Assembly: GCA_033220425.1 (NCBI GenBank)
Contig: CM065648.1
Location: forward strand, 3,844,001-3,908,000
Reading direction: 5' to 3'
Source: Lepraria neglecta
Taxonomy: Eukaryota > Ascomycota > Lecanoromycetes > Lecanorales > Stereocaulaceae
Length of the DNA: 64,000 nt
Under the pieces are notes generated by a model. It was given only the letters and a program-made list of their open reading frames with translations, searched no databases and was not told the origin of the DNA. Position 1 is the stretch's first letter, and the number at the start of each line of letters is the position of its first letter. Below, in pieces: positions 1 to 11,301 of the stretch. The position numbers were made by a program, and so were the translations under genes.

Positions 1-1808
1 AGAAGTAATTAGGGATTACTATAACAACCCTTTATAAGGTTACCTAGGAGTATCTAAAATAGTAGAACTCCTAGGACGAGGATACGCGGCGCCGAAGCTT
101 CGAGCGCGTGTTAAATAATATATTAAAGAATATATCGAGTACTAGTAGAATAAGGCTATACGATACGCTAAGTACGGACAAATATAGTTTACTTCTATAC
201 TAGAGTTACTATAGGATAATATTATAATAGACTTCGTAGTTAAACTACTACCTTTAAAAGATCCAGCTACGTAGGATACCTTCAACTCGATTATAGTTAT
301 TATAGATAAACTTATAAAATATATAATTATAATACCTTTCAAGGAGATATATAAGGTAGACTAGTTAGCCTTTATACTACTCGATAAGCTAATAAGGGAT
401 TATAGTATACTAAAGTCGATAATATCCGATAGAGATAAACTATTTACTTCTAACTACTAGAGAACGCTAATAGTAGTAATTAGAACTAAACTTCGGATAT
501 TAATAGTATATTACCTATAGACTAATAGATAGACAGAACGTGCAAATCAAACAATAGAAGTATACCTAAGATATTATATGAACCGGAAGTAGGATAACTA
601 GGTTTTACTACTTCTAATAGTATAACTAGCGTATAATAATAAGCGGTTAGATATAACCGGACTAACCCTATTCTTTACTAACTATAGAAAGAATATAAAT
701 ATATTTCTATAACTAAGGGAGGGACCTAATATAGAAAGAGCCTTAGTTAAGGTAGAAGAGCTAAAGAATTTATATAGGGATATACAAAGGTCTATTAAGA
801 GCTCTAATAAGAAGTTAAAGGGATAGATTAATAAGAAAAGAAAGAATATTCCTTAGCTAAAAGAGGGGGATAAAGTATACCTCCTAATAAAAAATATAAG
901 GATAATAAGACTAAGTAAGAAACTAGATTATATTAAGGTTAGACTATTCTTGATTAAACGGTTAAAAGGACCAGTTAACTATAAACTCTAATTACTACCT
1001 GACGCCAAAGTATATCCGGTATTCTATATCTTACTCTTAGAGCTAGCGGACTCTAATATACCTCTCTAAGAAATATTTTACTATAACGTTAAGGAAGAAA
1101 TAGAGTTCGAGGTTAAAAGGATTCTAAATCAGGTTGATTAGAAATATCTAGTTAAATAGAAAGGGTACGACGATACCGAAAACACCTGGGAACCCCTTAA
1201 GAACCTCCGGAACTACCAGGACCTTCTATAGAAGTTCCGGGAACGATCGGGAAGGAGGACCAATCGGTTCCGGCTAGGAAGCCAAATTGTTCGGACGAGA
1301 CGTTAAATATCCAATTATTAGGAATACTTGGGATAGACCGCTAGTCTTCTTCTAACTCCTTAATATTCTATATCTCTTAGTCTATAATCTTCCGCTTTTT
1401 ATTTTCAAGATATTTATACTATATCTAAAGGCGTATTAGCATAGTCTAAAGACATATAGATTCCTCTATTAATTTTCGTATATAATCCTCGAGCTCTTCG
1501 CGCGTGTTTTTTAACTATAACTATACTTCCTTTTATTCCGTCTTAATATAATATATTTTAAGGGGTAATACTATAAGGTCGTATTTCCTACTGCTGCCTA
1601 TATAGTTAGAATACCTATCGGACTCTGTACCTATCAGGTACTATTTGCCGCTGGCAATATATTAGGAGTATAGCCGTATAACAACTTCGTTTAGCTTACT
1701 AGCCAATACTGTTCAGCGGACGGTCGGTTTATCTAAACGTTTAGTACGTCGGGGTGGTATAAAGGATGGATAGTTTCTCGGGACGAGAAATCTGGGAGAG
1801 GGAGCTAA

Positions 1809-2317
1809 TGTTACGATCAGGAAACATGATTAGGGATACGCTTATGGAGCGTAGCGCCTATTATGGTTCGAGTTAACGAGTCGGTGTCCGACTCGGACAG
1901 ACCCTGAAGGCTTGGCATGTTAAGCGATGAGTGTAGTGGTTACAATGAGCGCAGATGCGATTAGTGCGATCAGTGCGATCAGGAAGGCTTGGCATATTAA
2001 GCGATAAGCGCAGTAGTCGTAATGAGCGTAGATGCGATCAGTGCGATCAGTGCGATCAAGAATGCTTGGCATGGATTTCGTATGTCTATATATGCGGAGC
2101 ACTGCTCACCACTTGGAGCATCGTGCTCAACTTGCTATTCAATTGTCTACTACATGCGATAGATCTCTTAGGCTAGGCACTAAACATATATCATCTAATT
2201 ATATACCAGACCCGCTTAGCATCACTTGAAGCCTGCTTCATACTCTTGTTAGGTTGCACCTCCATCCCTATTGAGAATCAATCCATAGAACTACCGCACG
2301 CAACGTGGTTCGTAACA
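1809..2317 (+). repeat. LTR of the Ty3/gypsy relic (509 bp)
   Basis: Starts TGTTACGATC and ends TTCGTAACA, the TG...CA ends of an LTR. Related copies lie at 3566-4030 and 4208-4634 in the opposite orientation. Flanking bases (GCTAA on the left, CTTAG on the right) do not form a target-site duplication, so this is not a simple solo LTR. It contains a 77-bp tandem repeat. Confidence 0.8.
1909..2072. repeat. 77-bp tandem repeat inside the LTR, about 2.1 copies
   Basis: Two units, 1909-1985 and 1986-2062, each begin GGCTTGGCAT and end with runs of a 9-bp motif (AGTGCGATC). A third start follows at 2063. The units differ mainly by C/T and G/A transitions. The short open frames here are low-complexity products of the repeat, not genes. 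Confidence 0.8.
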
Positions 2318-3565
2318 CTTAGCTTCTAATATACTAAGGGCTTCTTCCTACTCTAGATCTATTTTATCCTCTTCCTAATCCTATTTAGATTCTTCTTCTT
2401 AAGCCTTACTAGTATCTTTAGTATTTAGGTCTTCCTTATATTATTCCCTGATATATATATTAAATTTCCTTATAAAATTATTATCGCCGTTTTCGGATTC
2501 TTTATTAAGTTCTTCTTATATTATCCTATTATACTAGGAACTAATATCTTCTTCAACTTTATCCTATACTAGTAGAATCTCCTTAGGCGTACCGTCTATA
2601 TTATTCTAGGTTTATACCTTCTCTAGTATATTTAGTTATAGTTAATATACTATATTTTTTAACTTATAATCTCTAGTAAAGTAGCCCGGTTTACTATAGC
2701 TATAATACTTTAGTATTTTCTTGCCCCCTTACTACTTCTTGCCCCTAGCTAGCCCTCTAAAGGCCTATCTACCTTTCTTCTCCGTAAAGTCTAATTCTAT
2801 TAGTATATATCTATAAGGGTCGCGTTCCTTATATCCTAGGTAGTAACTCTTCGATTTAGTAAAAAAGCTTAAGCGTCCTATTCCGCCGACTCCTCTATTA
2901 TACCTTTTTTCTATAGTCCTTTCGAATAGCTTATTATTAATTTTAATTACTTCTTCGATTAACTTATTAAGGGTATTAATAATAATCTCTAACTTTATAA
3001 GCTTATCTTTAATATTATCCTTAAGACCTCTTTAGTATATAGTTATTAATATATTATCGTCCTAGTTAGTCTTTACTATATATTACTAAAATTAAGTTAA
3101 GTATTCTAATATAGATTTCTTCTAGGTTATATACTAGATAGTTTATATTACTATATTGACTTCGTTTAACGGACTAAATATATAATAGATTTCGAGTCTA
3201 AATATAGCTATACTCTCTATCTATTACTTGATTTCGCTATCCTTATTATTATCTTCTATATACTTCTTTAGGAATAGATTAACCTACTTTTAGGCTCTTC
3301 TATATAAGTAAGTAATAGTAAAGGTAGGATATCGTTATATAGATATAAGATCCCCCTAGAACTTCAGATATAATAATACCTAGGATAGCTATCCCTCGAG
3401 CTTATCTCTTTCTCTATAGTATAAGTCGGGCTAGGCTATCTTAATATATCTACTAAGTCCTTTGTTAATAGTTAGGCGTTATTATCTACTTCCTCCTCCT
3501 AAGGAGCTTAGGGTAGGTACTCTCGAGTCTCTTAGTATAGTACTTATCCTTAAGGGTACTTAAAG
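2318..3565 (-). mobile_element. Ty3/gypsy gag remnant, inverted relative to the left relic
   Basis: Fossil. Read on the minus strand, this AT-rich block keeps a gag-like layout, including a decayed CCHC zinc-knuckle near 2660-2700 (Lys-Pro-Gly core). The 5' leader side faces the LTR at 3566-4030. The block is broken many times. It abuts the LTR of the left relic at 2317, so two copies are joined tail to tail, probably by nested insertion or rearrangement. Confidence 0.65.
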
Positions 3566-4030
3566 TATTACGAACTACGTTACGTATAGTAGTCGTAGTA
3601 TAGATTAATTCTTACTAGAATAGGGGTATAATAGAGTAAGAGTATAAAGTAGGCTTTAAGTAATACTAAGCGGGTCTAGTATATAATCAGATGATATATA
3701 TTCAGTGCCTAGCCTAAGAGATCTATCGTATATAGTAGATACTAGATGAAAATAGAAGTAAGTTAAGCACGGTGCTCCAGGTGGTGAGCAAGTGCTCCTA
3801 TATATAGCAATAGGAAATCCCGCCAAGTATTCCATGATTGCATTAATCGTACTGCTATTATTACTATTATTATTCTTGATCGTATTGATCGTACTACTAT
3901 TATTACTATTATCGCTTAGTATACTAAGCCTTCAGGGTCTATCTGAGTCGGATACTAATTCGTCGACTCAAACTATAACGGGCGCTACGCTCCTTGAGCG
4001 CATCTCTAATCATGTTTCCTAATCGTAATA
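3566..4030 (-). repeat. Decayed gypsy LTR, inverted relative to 1809-2317
   Basis: Reads TATTACGAAC at the left and TAATCGTAATA at the right, the ends of the 1809-2317 LTR with transition changes, in the opposite orientation. It serves as the 5' LTR of the gag remnant to its left. Confidence 0.75.
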
Positions 4031-4634
4031 CTATCCTTCGAGCTTATCTCTCTCTCTATAGTATAAGTTAGGCTAGGCTATCTTAATATACCTACTGAGT
4101 CCTTCGTTAATAGTTGGGCGTTGTTATCCGCTTCCTCCTCCTAAGGAGCTTGGGGTAGGTGCCCTGGGGTCTCTTAGTATAGTATTTATCCTTGAGGGTG
4201 CTCAAAGTATTACGAACCGTGCGTACCGGTATCGTATATAGATTGATTCTTACTAGGATAGAGGTATAACCAACAAGAGTATAAAGTAGGCTTTAAGTGA
4301 TGCTAAGCGGGTCTGGTATATAATCAGATGATATATGTTTAGTGCCTAGCCTAAGAAATCTATCGTATATAGTACACAATGAATAGGAAGTTGAGCACGA
4401 TGCTCCGTACATATATAGCAATAGGAAATCTATACCAAGCCTTCATATTCAAACGAGTCGAATATCGATTCGTCTAAACCATGTCCGAGTCGAACGAGTC
4501 GAACATCGATTCGTCTGAACCATGTCCGAGTCGAACGAGTCGAACATCGATTCGTCTGAACCAGACCCTGCCAAGCTCATGCCCCCTCATGCGCCTGCAG
4601 CGCGTTCCTCCTGGCATGTTCTTGGCTCGTAACA
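4031..4634 (-). mobile_element. Third gypsy LTR (4208-4634) with a leader fragment (4031-4207)
   Basis: 4031-4207 repeats the leader seen at about 3386-3565 (shared CTCCTCCTAAGGAGCTT and GTCTCTTAGTATAGTA blocks). 4208-4634 is an LTR of a related subfamily, ending CTCGTAACA. The order leader-LTR-leader-LTR on one strand is a tandem copy, from unequal exchange or a nested insertion. Damage is milder than in the copy to its left, so it may be younger. Confidence 0.7.
4451..4563. repeat. 41-bp tandem repeat in the third LTR, about 2.7 copies
   Basis: The unit starts GAACGAGTCGAACATCGATT. Copies lie at 4451-4491, 4492-4532 and 4533-4563 (partial). This subfamily carries a 41-bp minisatellite where the 1809-2317 LTR carries a 77-bp one. 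Confidence 0.85.
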
Positions 4635-5057
4635 CTTGCCAGGAGCTTTTCTATCCGCTACCATTAAGGCTTTCCTCTACGCCGGTTATGCCACTATTAC
4701 GGCTGTCCCTCGCTCTAGAGTACCCTTCCGCCCTCCGCCAACCTTATAGCTAGGCTCCCATACGCTGTAGAACCATATATTAGCCTATAGCGTTGGTGGA
4801 TTAGTCTCGTCGACCTCGTCTTGGTAGCCTATAAGAATTCGGTATAGATCACGTGACTTTCATATATAGTAGCTAGTCCGCCGTATTAGGGTTTTTAGCT
4901 ATATTGGGTAAAGCGTTAGGGCTTTTTACGCTTGTCACCCTGGGCGGGCACGCCCTAGTACATATTAATATCCCCGCTAATATCTCACCAACATTTCATG
5001 TCCACGGTGCCAATTACTACACACCTGCTAAACCCGGCCATCGCCTGTCCAAAAGCC
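4635..5057. other. Intergenic, promoter side of the NLR gene
   Basis: No gene seen. The sequence returns from AT-rich relic to normal composition by about 4900. It must hold the promoter of the NLR gene that starts at 5058; no convincing TATA box was found. Confidence 0.5.
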
Positions 5058-8000
5058 ATGTAAGATAAACTCACGATGAGATAGTATAAAGTACTGATCG
5101 CATTCATAAGGTCAACTACGAATCTAGACGCAGCTCTGGATGAGTTTCATCAAAACCTATCTTCAGAACAGAAGATTGAATTTGAATCAGCTGCAAATCA
5201 GGCTCCATCTACGGAAGCGGTTGTGCTCCTCACTGACGAGATCATCAAGAAAAGTTCGACCCGCAAAAGCCATGTTCTTGCAGGTCGAATGCGCGTGGTG
5301 TTGGAGGCTGTCCAACAGTATAGTGCAATTGGAGACACTGTATCTTCAGTCAATCCAATAGCAGCGCTTGTTTGGAGTAGTGTCAAGATTGTGGTTCAGG
5401 TGATGGCTCCCTGAGTCTCCCGTATCGTCACTATTAATACATACCGTTCAGGCGGCCCTGAACTTCGCAAGTTATTTCGAGAAATTGTCCGAACGCTTCG
5501 CGCAATTGAGTACTTACTGTCCTCGGCTGAGCGCGTATGAGAAGCTGTTCAAGGAATCGATACGGCTTCAAACCTCGCTATCCGATTTCTATGCTGTTGT
5601 TGTCAAGTTTTGTACCAAAGCGCTGGAAGTTGTACAGGAGAAAGGTGCGAAGAGTATTATTGAGCGGATCCAAGGCCAAAGACTAAGACTCTATCTTCAC
5701 TGTAGGCATGAAACGATTTGTCAAGTCTCTCTGGAAAGATTTCAAGGGTGATTTTGGACAGCTGGAAGAGAATATTAGCGCGGCAAAAGGAGAAGTTGAC
5801 GAGGAGATACAGCTCGCATCTGAACAAAAGATACAACGAATTCACGAGCAGCTACAGATTGAATCCAAGCAGGCTCATATCCAACGCTCGCAGCAATTGA
5901 CTGAGATAAAGGAGAGCAGAGTTTTCCGCTCTCAGCAGACGCTTGCCCTAGCGGAAACCAAGGAGCTTCGGATCCAAAAGATCATCAAGGAAGAAGGTAT
6001 GACAAAACCAAACATTGTTGCTGGCCAGGCGTAGCTAATTGATTTCTATTCGTTCGTTGCAGATCGTACAAGAGTACGTTTGCGTCATCAGGTCTTCAGC
6101 TATGACTATACTCGAAGTCAAAGCAAGGCATGTAGGACGCGCTGCCAAGGCACTGCCGTCTGGCTCTTTGAGAGAGCAGAGTTCAAAGAATGGAATGAAG
6201 AGACGCTACCAATGTGCCTTTGGTGTTCGGGAACTAGTGGGTAGAATCCTTGCTGAACGCTGTCCCCGTTGCGTATTTCTGCCTGAGTAAGGCTGACTGG
6301 ATCACAGCTGGGTGTGGAAAGACAATCCTGACGTAAGGACACACGTTTATTGCGTTTTTGCGTCCCTCTCGTTCAGGATACCAAAGAGCCTTGCTAACAG
6401 CTAGCTTACATCAGAGGCCATGTGGTAGAGCAGGTGACGAAGAATCTGGCCGGCAAAAGAGACAAAGTCATCGCCTATTATTTCTTTGACTCTGCCCAAA
6501 AGGAATCCCTATCGCCCTGTACCTTTCTGCGGAGCATCTTACACCAGGTACTCCGCCCTGAATCACTAAATCCAACACTACAGCGACGCCTCGAAGCGAT
6601 CTTCATTGGGCCAAACGGTAGCAGAGAACCTGAGATTGACGAGTTGGAGACACTGGTTTTCGAGCTGTGTAATACACTGCAAAAAGTGATCATTCTTGTT
6701 GACGGCATAAACGAAATGGAGCAAGACGATCGAAGGCTGGTCTTGCGCTTCTTGAAGGCCATTCAACAAAGTCAAGCCGTCATCAAGCTGTTTGTTACCA
6801 GTCGACCTGAAGTGGATGTTCCCATTTTCTTCTGTGATGGCCAACTTACGCATGTCAACATTCGAGTTCATGATACTCGACTCGAGATTGACGATTTCAT
6901 CAATTCACGCGTGGAAAAGGAAGCAAAAGATGGCTCTCTTGTTGTCTGTGGGCCAGCTGTGATCGACAAAATCAAAACGGCTCTAAAAATGAAGGCTAGA
7001 GGAATGTACGATACCCATCTCATAGATCTTGCAAAATCTTCCAACAAATGAACTGACTGAGCCCACTAGGTTCCTTTGGATAGATCTGCAGGTCAAAGCA
7101 ATCTGCGACACTTGCGAGGACGATGAGACATCCGATCGAGTCCCAGAGGTGCTTGAAAAGCTTCCAGAGGGTATTATAGATATCTACTCGCAAGCTCTAC
7201 AAAGAGTGCTTCAGAAGCCTGATGAGCAGGTCGAAAGTGTTAAGAAGATATTCAAATGGGTTGTCTGCGCAAGACGGCCAATGACTATTAACGAGCTGCA
7301 TGACGCCTTAACAATCACAACAGGTCAGAAGTCCTGGAAGGAGCCTTCGCAGAAATTCCGCCCGTCAACAGTGAGCAAGCTATGTGGTAACCTTATCGTC
7401 TTCGATGATTTCGACAGCACATTTTCGCTAGCACACCACACTGTCCAAGCGTTCCTCAAGTCACCCCCGAAAACGCCCTCACTTGCCGAATTCAGTATGC
7501 AAGCCTGCAAAGCGGATCACTATTTGGGTGAGATATGTGTTACATATCTCGGTTTCACTGACTTTCAAAAGTCGCTCACAACCACTGGCGATTCTATGAA
7601 CCTACAATATCTGAACCGTCCAGTACTTTTGACCGCACACATGTTACCGGGGCTCAATTTTCTCAGGCTACAAAATTGGAACGAGCGCTTAAAGCGTCAT
7701 ACAGGCGGCCATAATTTCAACGCCGAGAATCAGCTAAGAACGATCAGAAGTACAGTTAATTCACCTACTATCAACTCCTCCTTTCAACTTCTAGAATACT
7801 GCAAGACTAATTGGTACCATCACTGCCACGCTTTTCCCTCTGAGGACACCAAGAGTGTACACAGTCTTAAGCAACTCTTGAAACAGCCATCGCTGCCTTT
7901 CTTATGGCAACCGTGGGGTTTATCCGATGATTTAGATCCGTTCCCTCACTGGCCAATGTTTACGTGGGCAGTACGCCAGGTTCATATACCTGTTTTACGG

Positions 8001-10241
8001 ATCTGGCAAGAACTCATCACAAAAAATGAAGCCGACGGTTCTTGGAAGCGTCTATGGTTTACCAGTGGGGACTCCTTGTTTTCCTCTGCTTGTACTATAG
8101 CAAATACCACGCAAATCGACCTTTTCTGTAACGGTCTGATAGGAGTGAGGCCAGCAATTGGACCATCACAACAACAATTACTGGATGGGATGGCAAGCGC
8201 CGCTGCTTTAGGGCATATAACAGTAATAGAGAGATTGCTCCAACAAAAGGCCGATGTCAATGCTGGTGCTGGATCTAATGGCAGAACGGCGCTTCAAGCA
8301 GCGGCTGGGGGTGGTCACCTAGCTGTAGTCGAAAGGCTGCTCCAACAAAAGGCCGATGTCAATGCTGCTGCTGAATATGATGGCAGAACGGCGCTTCAAG
8401 CGGCGGCTGGGGGTGGTCACCTAGCTGTAGTCGAAAGGCTGCTCCAACAAAAGGCCAATGTCAATGCTGCTGCTGGATCTCATGGCAGAACGGCGCTTCA
8501 AGCATCGGCGGGGGGTGGTCACCTAGCTGTAGTCGAAAGGCTGCTCCAACAAAAGGCCGATGTCAATGCTGCTGCTAGTGAATATCATGGCAGAACGGCG
8601 CTTCAAGCAGCGGCTGGGGGTGGTCATCTAGCTGTAGTCGAAAGGCTGCTCCAACAAAAGGCCGATGTCAATGCTGCTGCTGCTGCTGGATCTTATGGCA
8701 GAACGGTGCTTCAAGCAGCGGCGGGGGGTGGTCATCTAGCTGTAGTCGAAAGGCTGCTCCAACAAAAGGCCGATGTCAATGCTGCTGCTGCTAGATCTAA
8801 TGGCAGAACGGCGCTTCAGGCAGCGGCTGAGGGTGATCACCTAGCTGTAGTCGAAAGGCTGCTCCAACAAAAGGCCGATGTCAATGCTGCTGCTAGTGAA
8901 TATCATGGCAGAACGGCGCTTCAAGCGGCGGCTGGGGGTGGTCACCTAGCTGTAGTCGAAAGGCTGCTCCAACAAAAGGCCAATGTCAATGCTGCTGCTG
9001 CTGCTGGACCTAATGGCAGAACGGCGCTTCAAGCAGCGGCTAGGGGTGGTCATCTAGCTGTAGTCGAAAGGCTGCTCCAACAAAAGGCCGATGTCAATAC
9101 TGCTGCTGGACTTGATGGCAGAACGGCGCTTCAAGCAGCGGCTGAGGGTGGTCACCTAGCTGTAGTCGAAAGGCTGCTCCAACAAAAGGCCGATGTCAAT
9201 GCTGGTGCTGGGTCTAATGGCAGAACGGCGCTTCAAGCGGCGGCTGGGGGTGGTCATCTAGCTGTAGTCGAAAGGCTGCTCCAACAAAAGGCCAATGTCA
9301 ATGCTGCTGCTGGATATGATGGCAGAACGGCGCTTCAAGCAGCGGCTGAGGGTGGTCACCTAGCTGTAGTCGAAAGGCTGCTCCAACAAAAGGCCGATGT
9401 CAATGCTGCTGCTAGTGAATATCATGGCAGAACGGCGCTTCAAGCGGCGGCTGGGGGTGGTCACCTAGCTGTAGTCGAAAGGCTGCTCCAACAAAAGGCC
9501 GATGTCAATGCTGCTGCTAGTGAATATGATGGCAGAACGGCGCTTCAAGCAGCGGCTGGGGGTGGTCATCTAGCTGTAGTCGAAAGGCTGCTCCAACAAA
9601 AGGCCAATGTCAATGCTGCTGCTGCTGCTGGACCTAATGGCAGAACGGCGCTTCAAGCAGCGGCTGAGGGTGGTCATCTAGCTGTAGTCGAAAGGCTGCT
9701 CCAACAAAAGCCCGATGTCAATACTGCTGCTGGACTTGATGGCAGAACGGCGCTTCAAGCGGCGGCTGAGGGTGGTCATCTAGCTGTAGTCGAAAGGCTG
9801 CTCCAACAAAAGGCCGATGTCAATACTGCTGCTGGATCTTTTTATGGCGGAACGGCGCTTCAAGCAGCGGCTAGGGGTGGTCATCTAGCTGTAGTCGAAA
9901 GGCTGCTCCAACAAAAGGCCGATGTCAATGCTGCTGCTGGATCTAATGGCAGAACGGCGCTTCAAGCAGCGGCTGAGGGTGGTCACCTAGCTGTAGTCGA
10001 AAGGCTACTCCAACAAAAGGCCGATGTCAATGCTGCTGCTAGTGAATATGATGGCAGAACGGCGCTTCAAGCAGCGGCTGGGGGTGGTCATCTAGCTGTA
10101 GTCGAAAGGCTGCTCCAACAAAAGGCCAATGTCAATGCTGCTGCTGCTGCTGGATCTTATGGCAGAACGGCGCTTCAGGCAGCGGCTGAGGGTGGTCACC
10201 TAGCTGTAGTCGAGAGGCTCCGTATTGCAAGTGCTAGATAG
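5058..10241 (+). CDS. NACHT NLR with a homogenised ankyrin-repeat array
   Basis: Predicted 1578-residue STAND/NLR protein, the class used by fungi for non-self recognition and heterokaryon incompatibility. My exons are 5058-5059, 5111-5399, 5452-5644, 5706-5996, 6063-6236, 6308-6332, 6415-7005 and 7070-10241; all phases agree. Residues about 25-230 resemble the fungal DUF7708 N-terminal domain (AALVWSSVK; FVKSLWKDFKGDF). The NACHT Walker A (SGTTGCGKTIL, about 314-324) is built across an intron. Walker B is VIILVDGINEM and FVTSRP follows. A winged-helix-like region (FLWIDLQ onward) precedes an ankyrin array from about residue 928 to the end. The start codon is split by intron 1 (AT|G); otherwise there is no in-frame ATG near the N-terminal domain. 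The frame is open throughout, so the gene looks functional. The trigger and output are unknown. Confidence 0.85.
8286..10220 (+). repeat. Ankyrin-coding tandem array: 18 full units plus one truncated unit
   Basis: Units of 102-108 bp (34-36 residues) share the invariant core HLAVVERLLQQKA. They vary at a few sites: residue 8 (Gly/Glu/Arg), the Asp/Asn of xVN, and the hairpin linker (AGSNGR, AEYDGR, SEYHGR, AAAGPNGR, AGLDGR and others). A degenerate unit precedes the array. The last unit stops after HLAVVERL and the protein ends eight codons later including the stop. A three-unit block recurs: linkers SEYHGR, AAAGPNGR, AGLDGR in units 6-8 and SEYDGR, AAAGPNGR, AGLDGR in units 12-14, which points to block duplication. 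Confidence 0.95.
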
Positions 10242-11301
10242 TCGCTTGAAGAAGTTTGATATTTATAATCAGCTCCGACTTATTCACGATAGGTACATAC
10301 CTTAGCAACCCAGGAATCTGTCTATCAAAGCTAATTTAGAGCTCGTCGGAGCTAGAACAATATTTTTATATACTAACGTATATGTAAAGAGACTATCTCT
10401 ACTTACGAAATAAGATTCAGTAGAGGTATAGTGCTAGCAAAAGCTAAAGAAGTATTTTCCACTTCTAAATTAAGGCTAGATCTAGTAACCTTTATACCAA
10501 GATAAATAGATTATTATAGTTGTAAAATAAGAATCTTATCTTTTGCCACCGTCGTAACACTGAGGCAATCCCATACGCCAAAGCTCCCATCACCACCGGT
10601 CGCATAAGCTGGTGTAGCTACCCCACCGCCAGCAGCGCCAGCAGCGCCAGTATAGCCACTACGTCCCCGCCCCCGTCCTCAGTGTGTAGATCCACCTCTT
10701 GCTGTAGCTGCGCGCGAGCGCCCACCGCGGCCAGCGGGGGCGATTGCGCTAACCGAATTAGGTTTTAGGGCTAGGGTTTTGGCCCCCCGGAGCCGCCCCC
10801 GGGAGATTGTCGTTAGGGGGGTGCTACCAGGGTAGTCTTGGCAGCGCTAAGCCTACTTTAGGGGGGTGCATGCATAAAGTTGGGGGTGTGCGGGCATCAA
10901 ATAGCGGTGTGCATTGATCCTTTGCCTTGATAAAATCTCCATTTGTGGTATCCCTCTATGGTGGTTGCCTAGTGCAAGGCAACAGCCGAGACTACTGGCC
11001 CCGCCTACGGATTGACGAATTTATTTACATGAGAGAGCAAACTGCCCTAATTCTTTAAATCGCCCAGTTTCTCCCTCCTGCGCATTATGGCAGTATGGAA
11101 GCATACCAAAAAGGCCCAGCAACAGATTTCCCAATACTTTGTCTCTTATTTTGGATATCTCCGTTTGAGAACAACCAACACGAACCATATCCTTAATCTC
11201 GAAAGATCGAGGCTGACTCCTTTGGAGAAATAACTCCGCCGGTACTAGAAAGTATGAGTAGGCGGATCTGTAGGTGTTGGATGGTTTTAGCTCACCACTG
11301 T
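10242..11301. other. Intergenic
   Basis: 10242-10550 is AT-rich and without an open frame. 10560-10840 is an abrupt GC-rich island. Read on the minus strand it gives Arg-Gly and Gly-Ala-rich text (GRGRGRSGYTGAAGAAGG), which could be the relic of an RGG-type or gag-like frame, but it is too short to name. 10850-11300 shows no gene. Confidence 0.4.

Larger units (their letters stand above)
1..2317 (+). mobile_element. Ty3/gypsy LTR retrotransposon relic, 3' half (integrase, chromodomain, 3' LTR)
   Basis: Fossil of a chromoviral Ty3/gypsy element entering from the left edge. About 1-1310 is very AT-rich and keeps recognisable integrase-like text. Its end, about 1135-1230, resembles a chromodomain: a KGY...TENTWEP-like stretch followed by a Leu-Arg-Asn-Tyr segment, as seen at the C-terminus of chromoviral integrases. 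A non-coding tail follows, then a purine-rich tract (about 1788-1806) directly before an LTR at 1809, as expected for a polypurine tract and 3' LTR. The coding part is broken many times and strongly AT-shifted, consistent with old RIP. The 5' half lies outside the window. Confidence 0.8.

Noticed and set aside
1955-2229. Cys/Arg-rich open frames on both strands
   Set aside because: They are translations of the 77-bp LTR minisatellite, open on both strands because of low complexity.
8286-10220. Reading the repeat array as a CRISPR or satellite array
   Set aside because: The unit is 102-108 bp, fully coding in one frame with ankyrin residues, without the repeat-spacer pattern.
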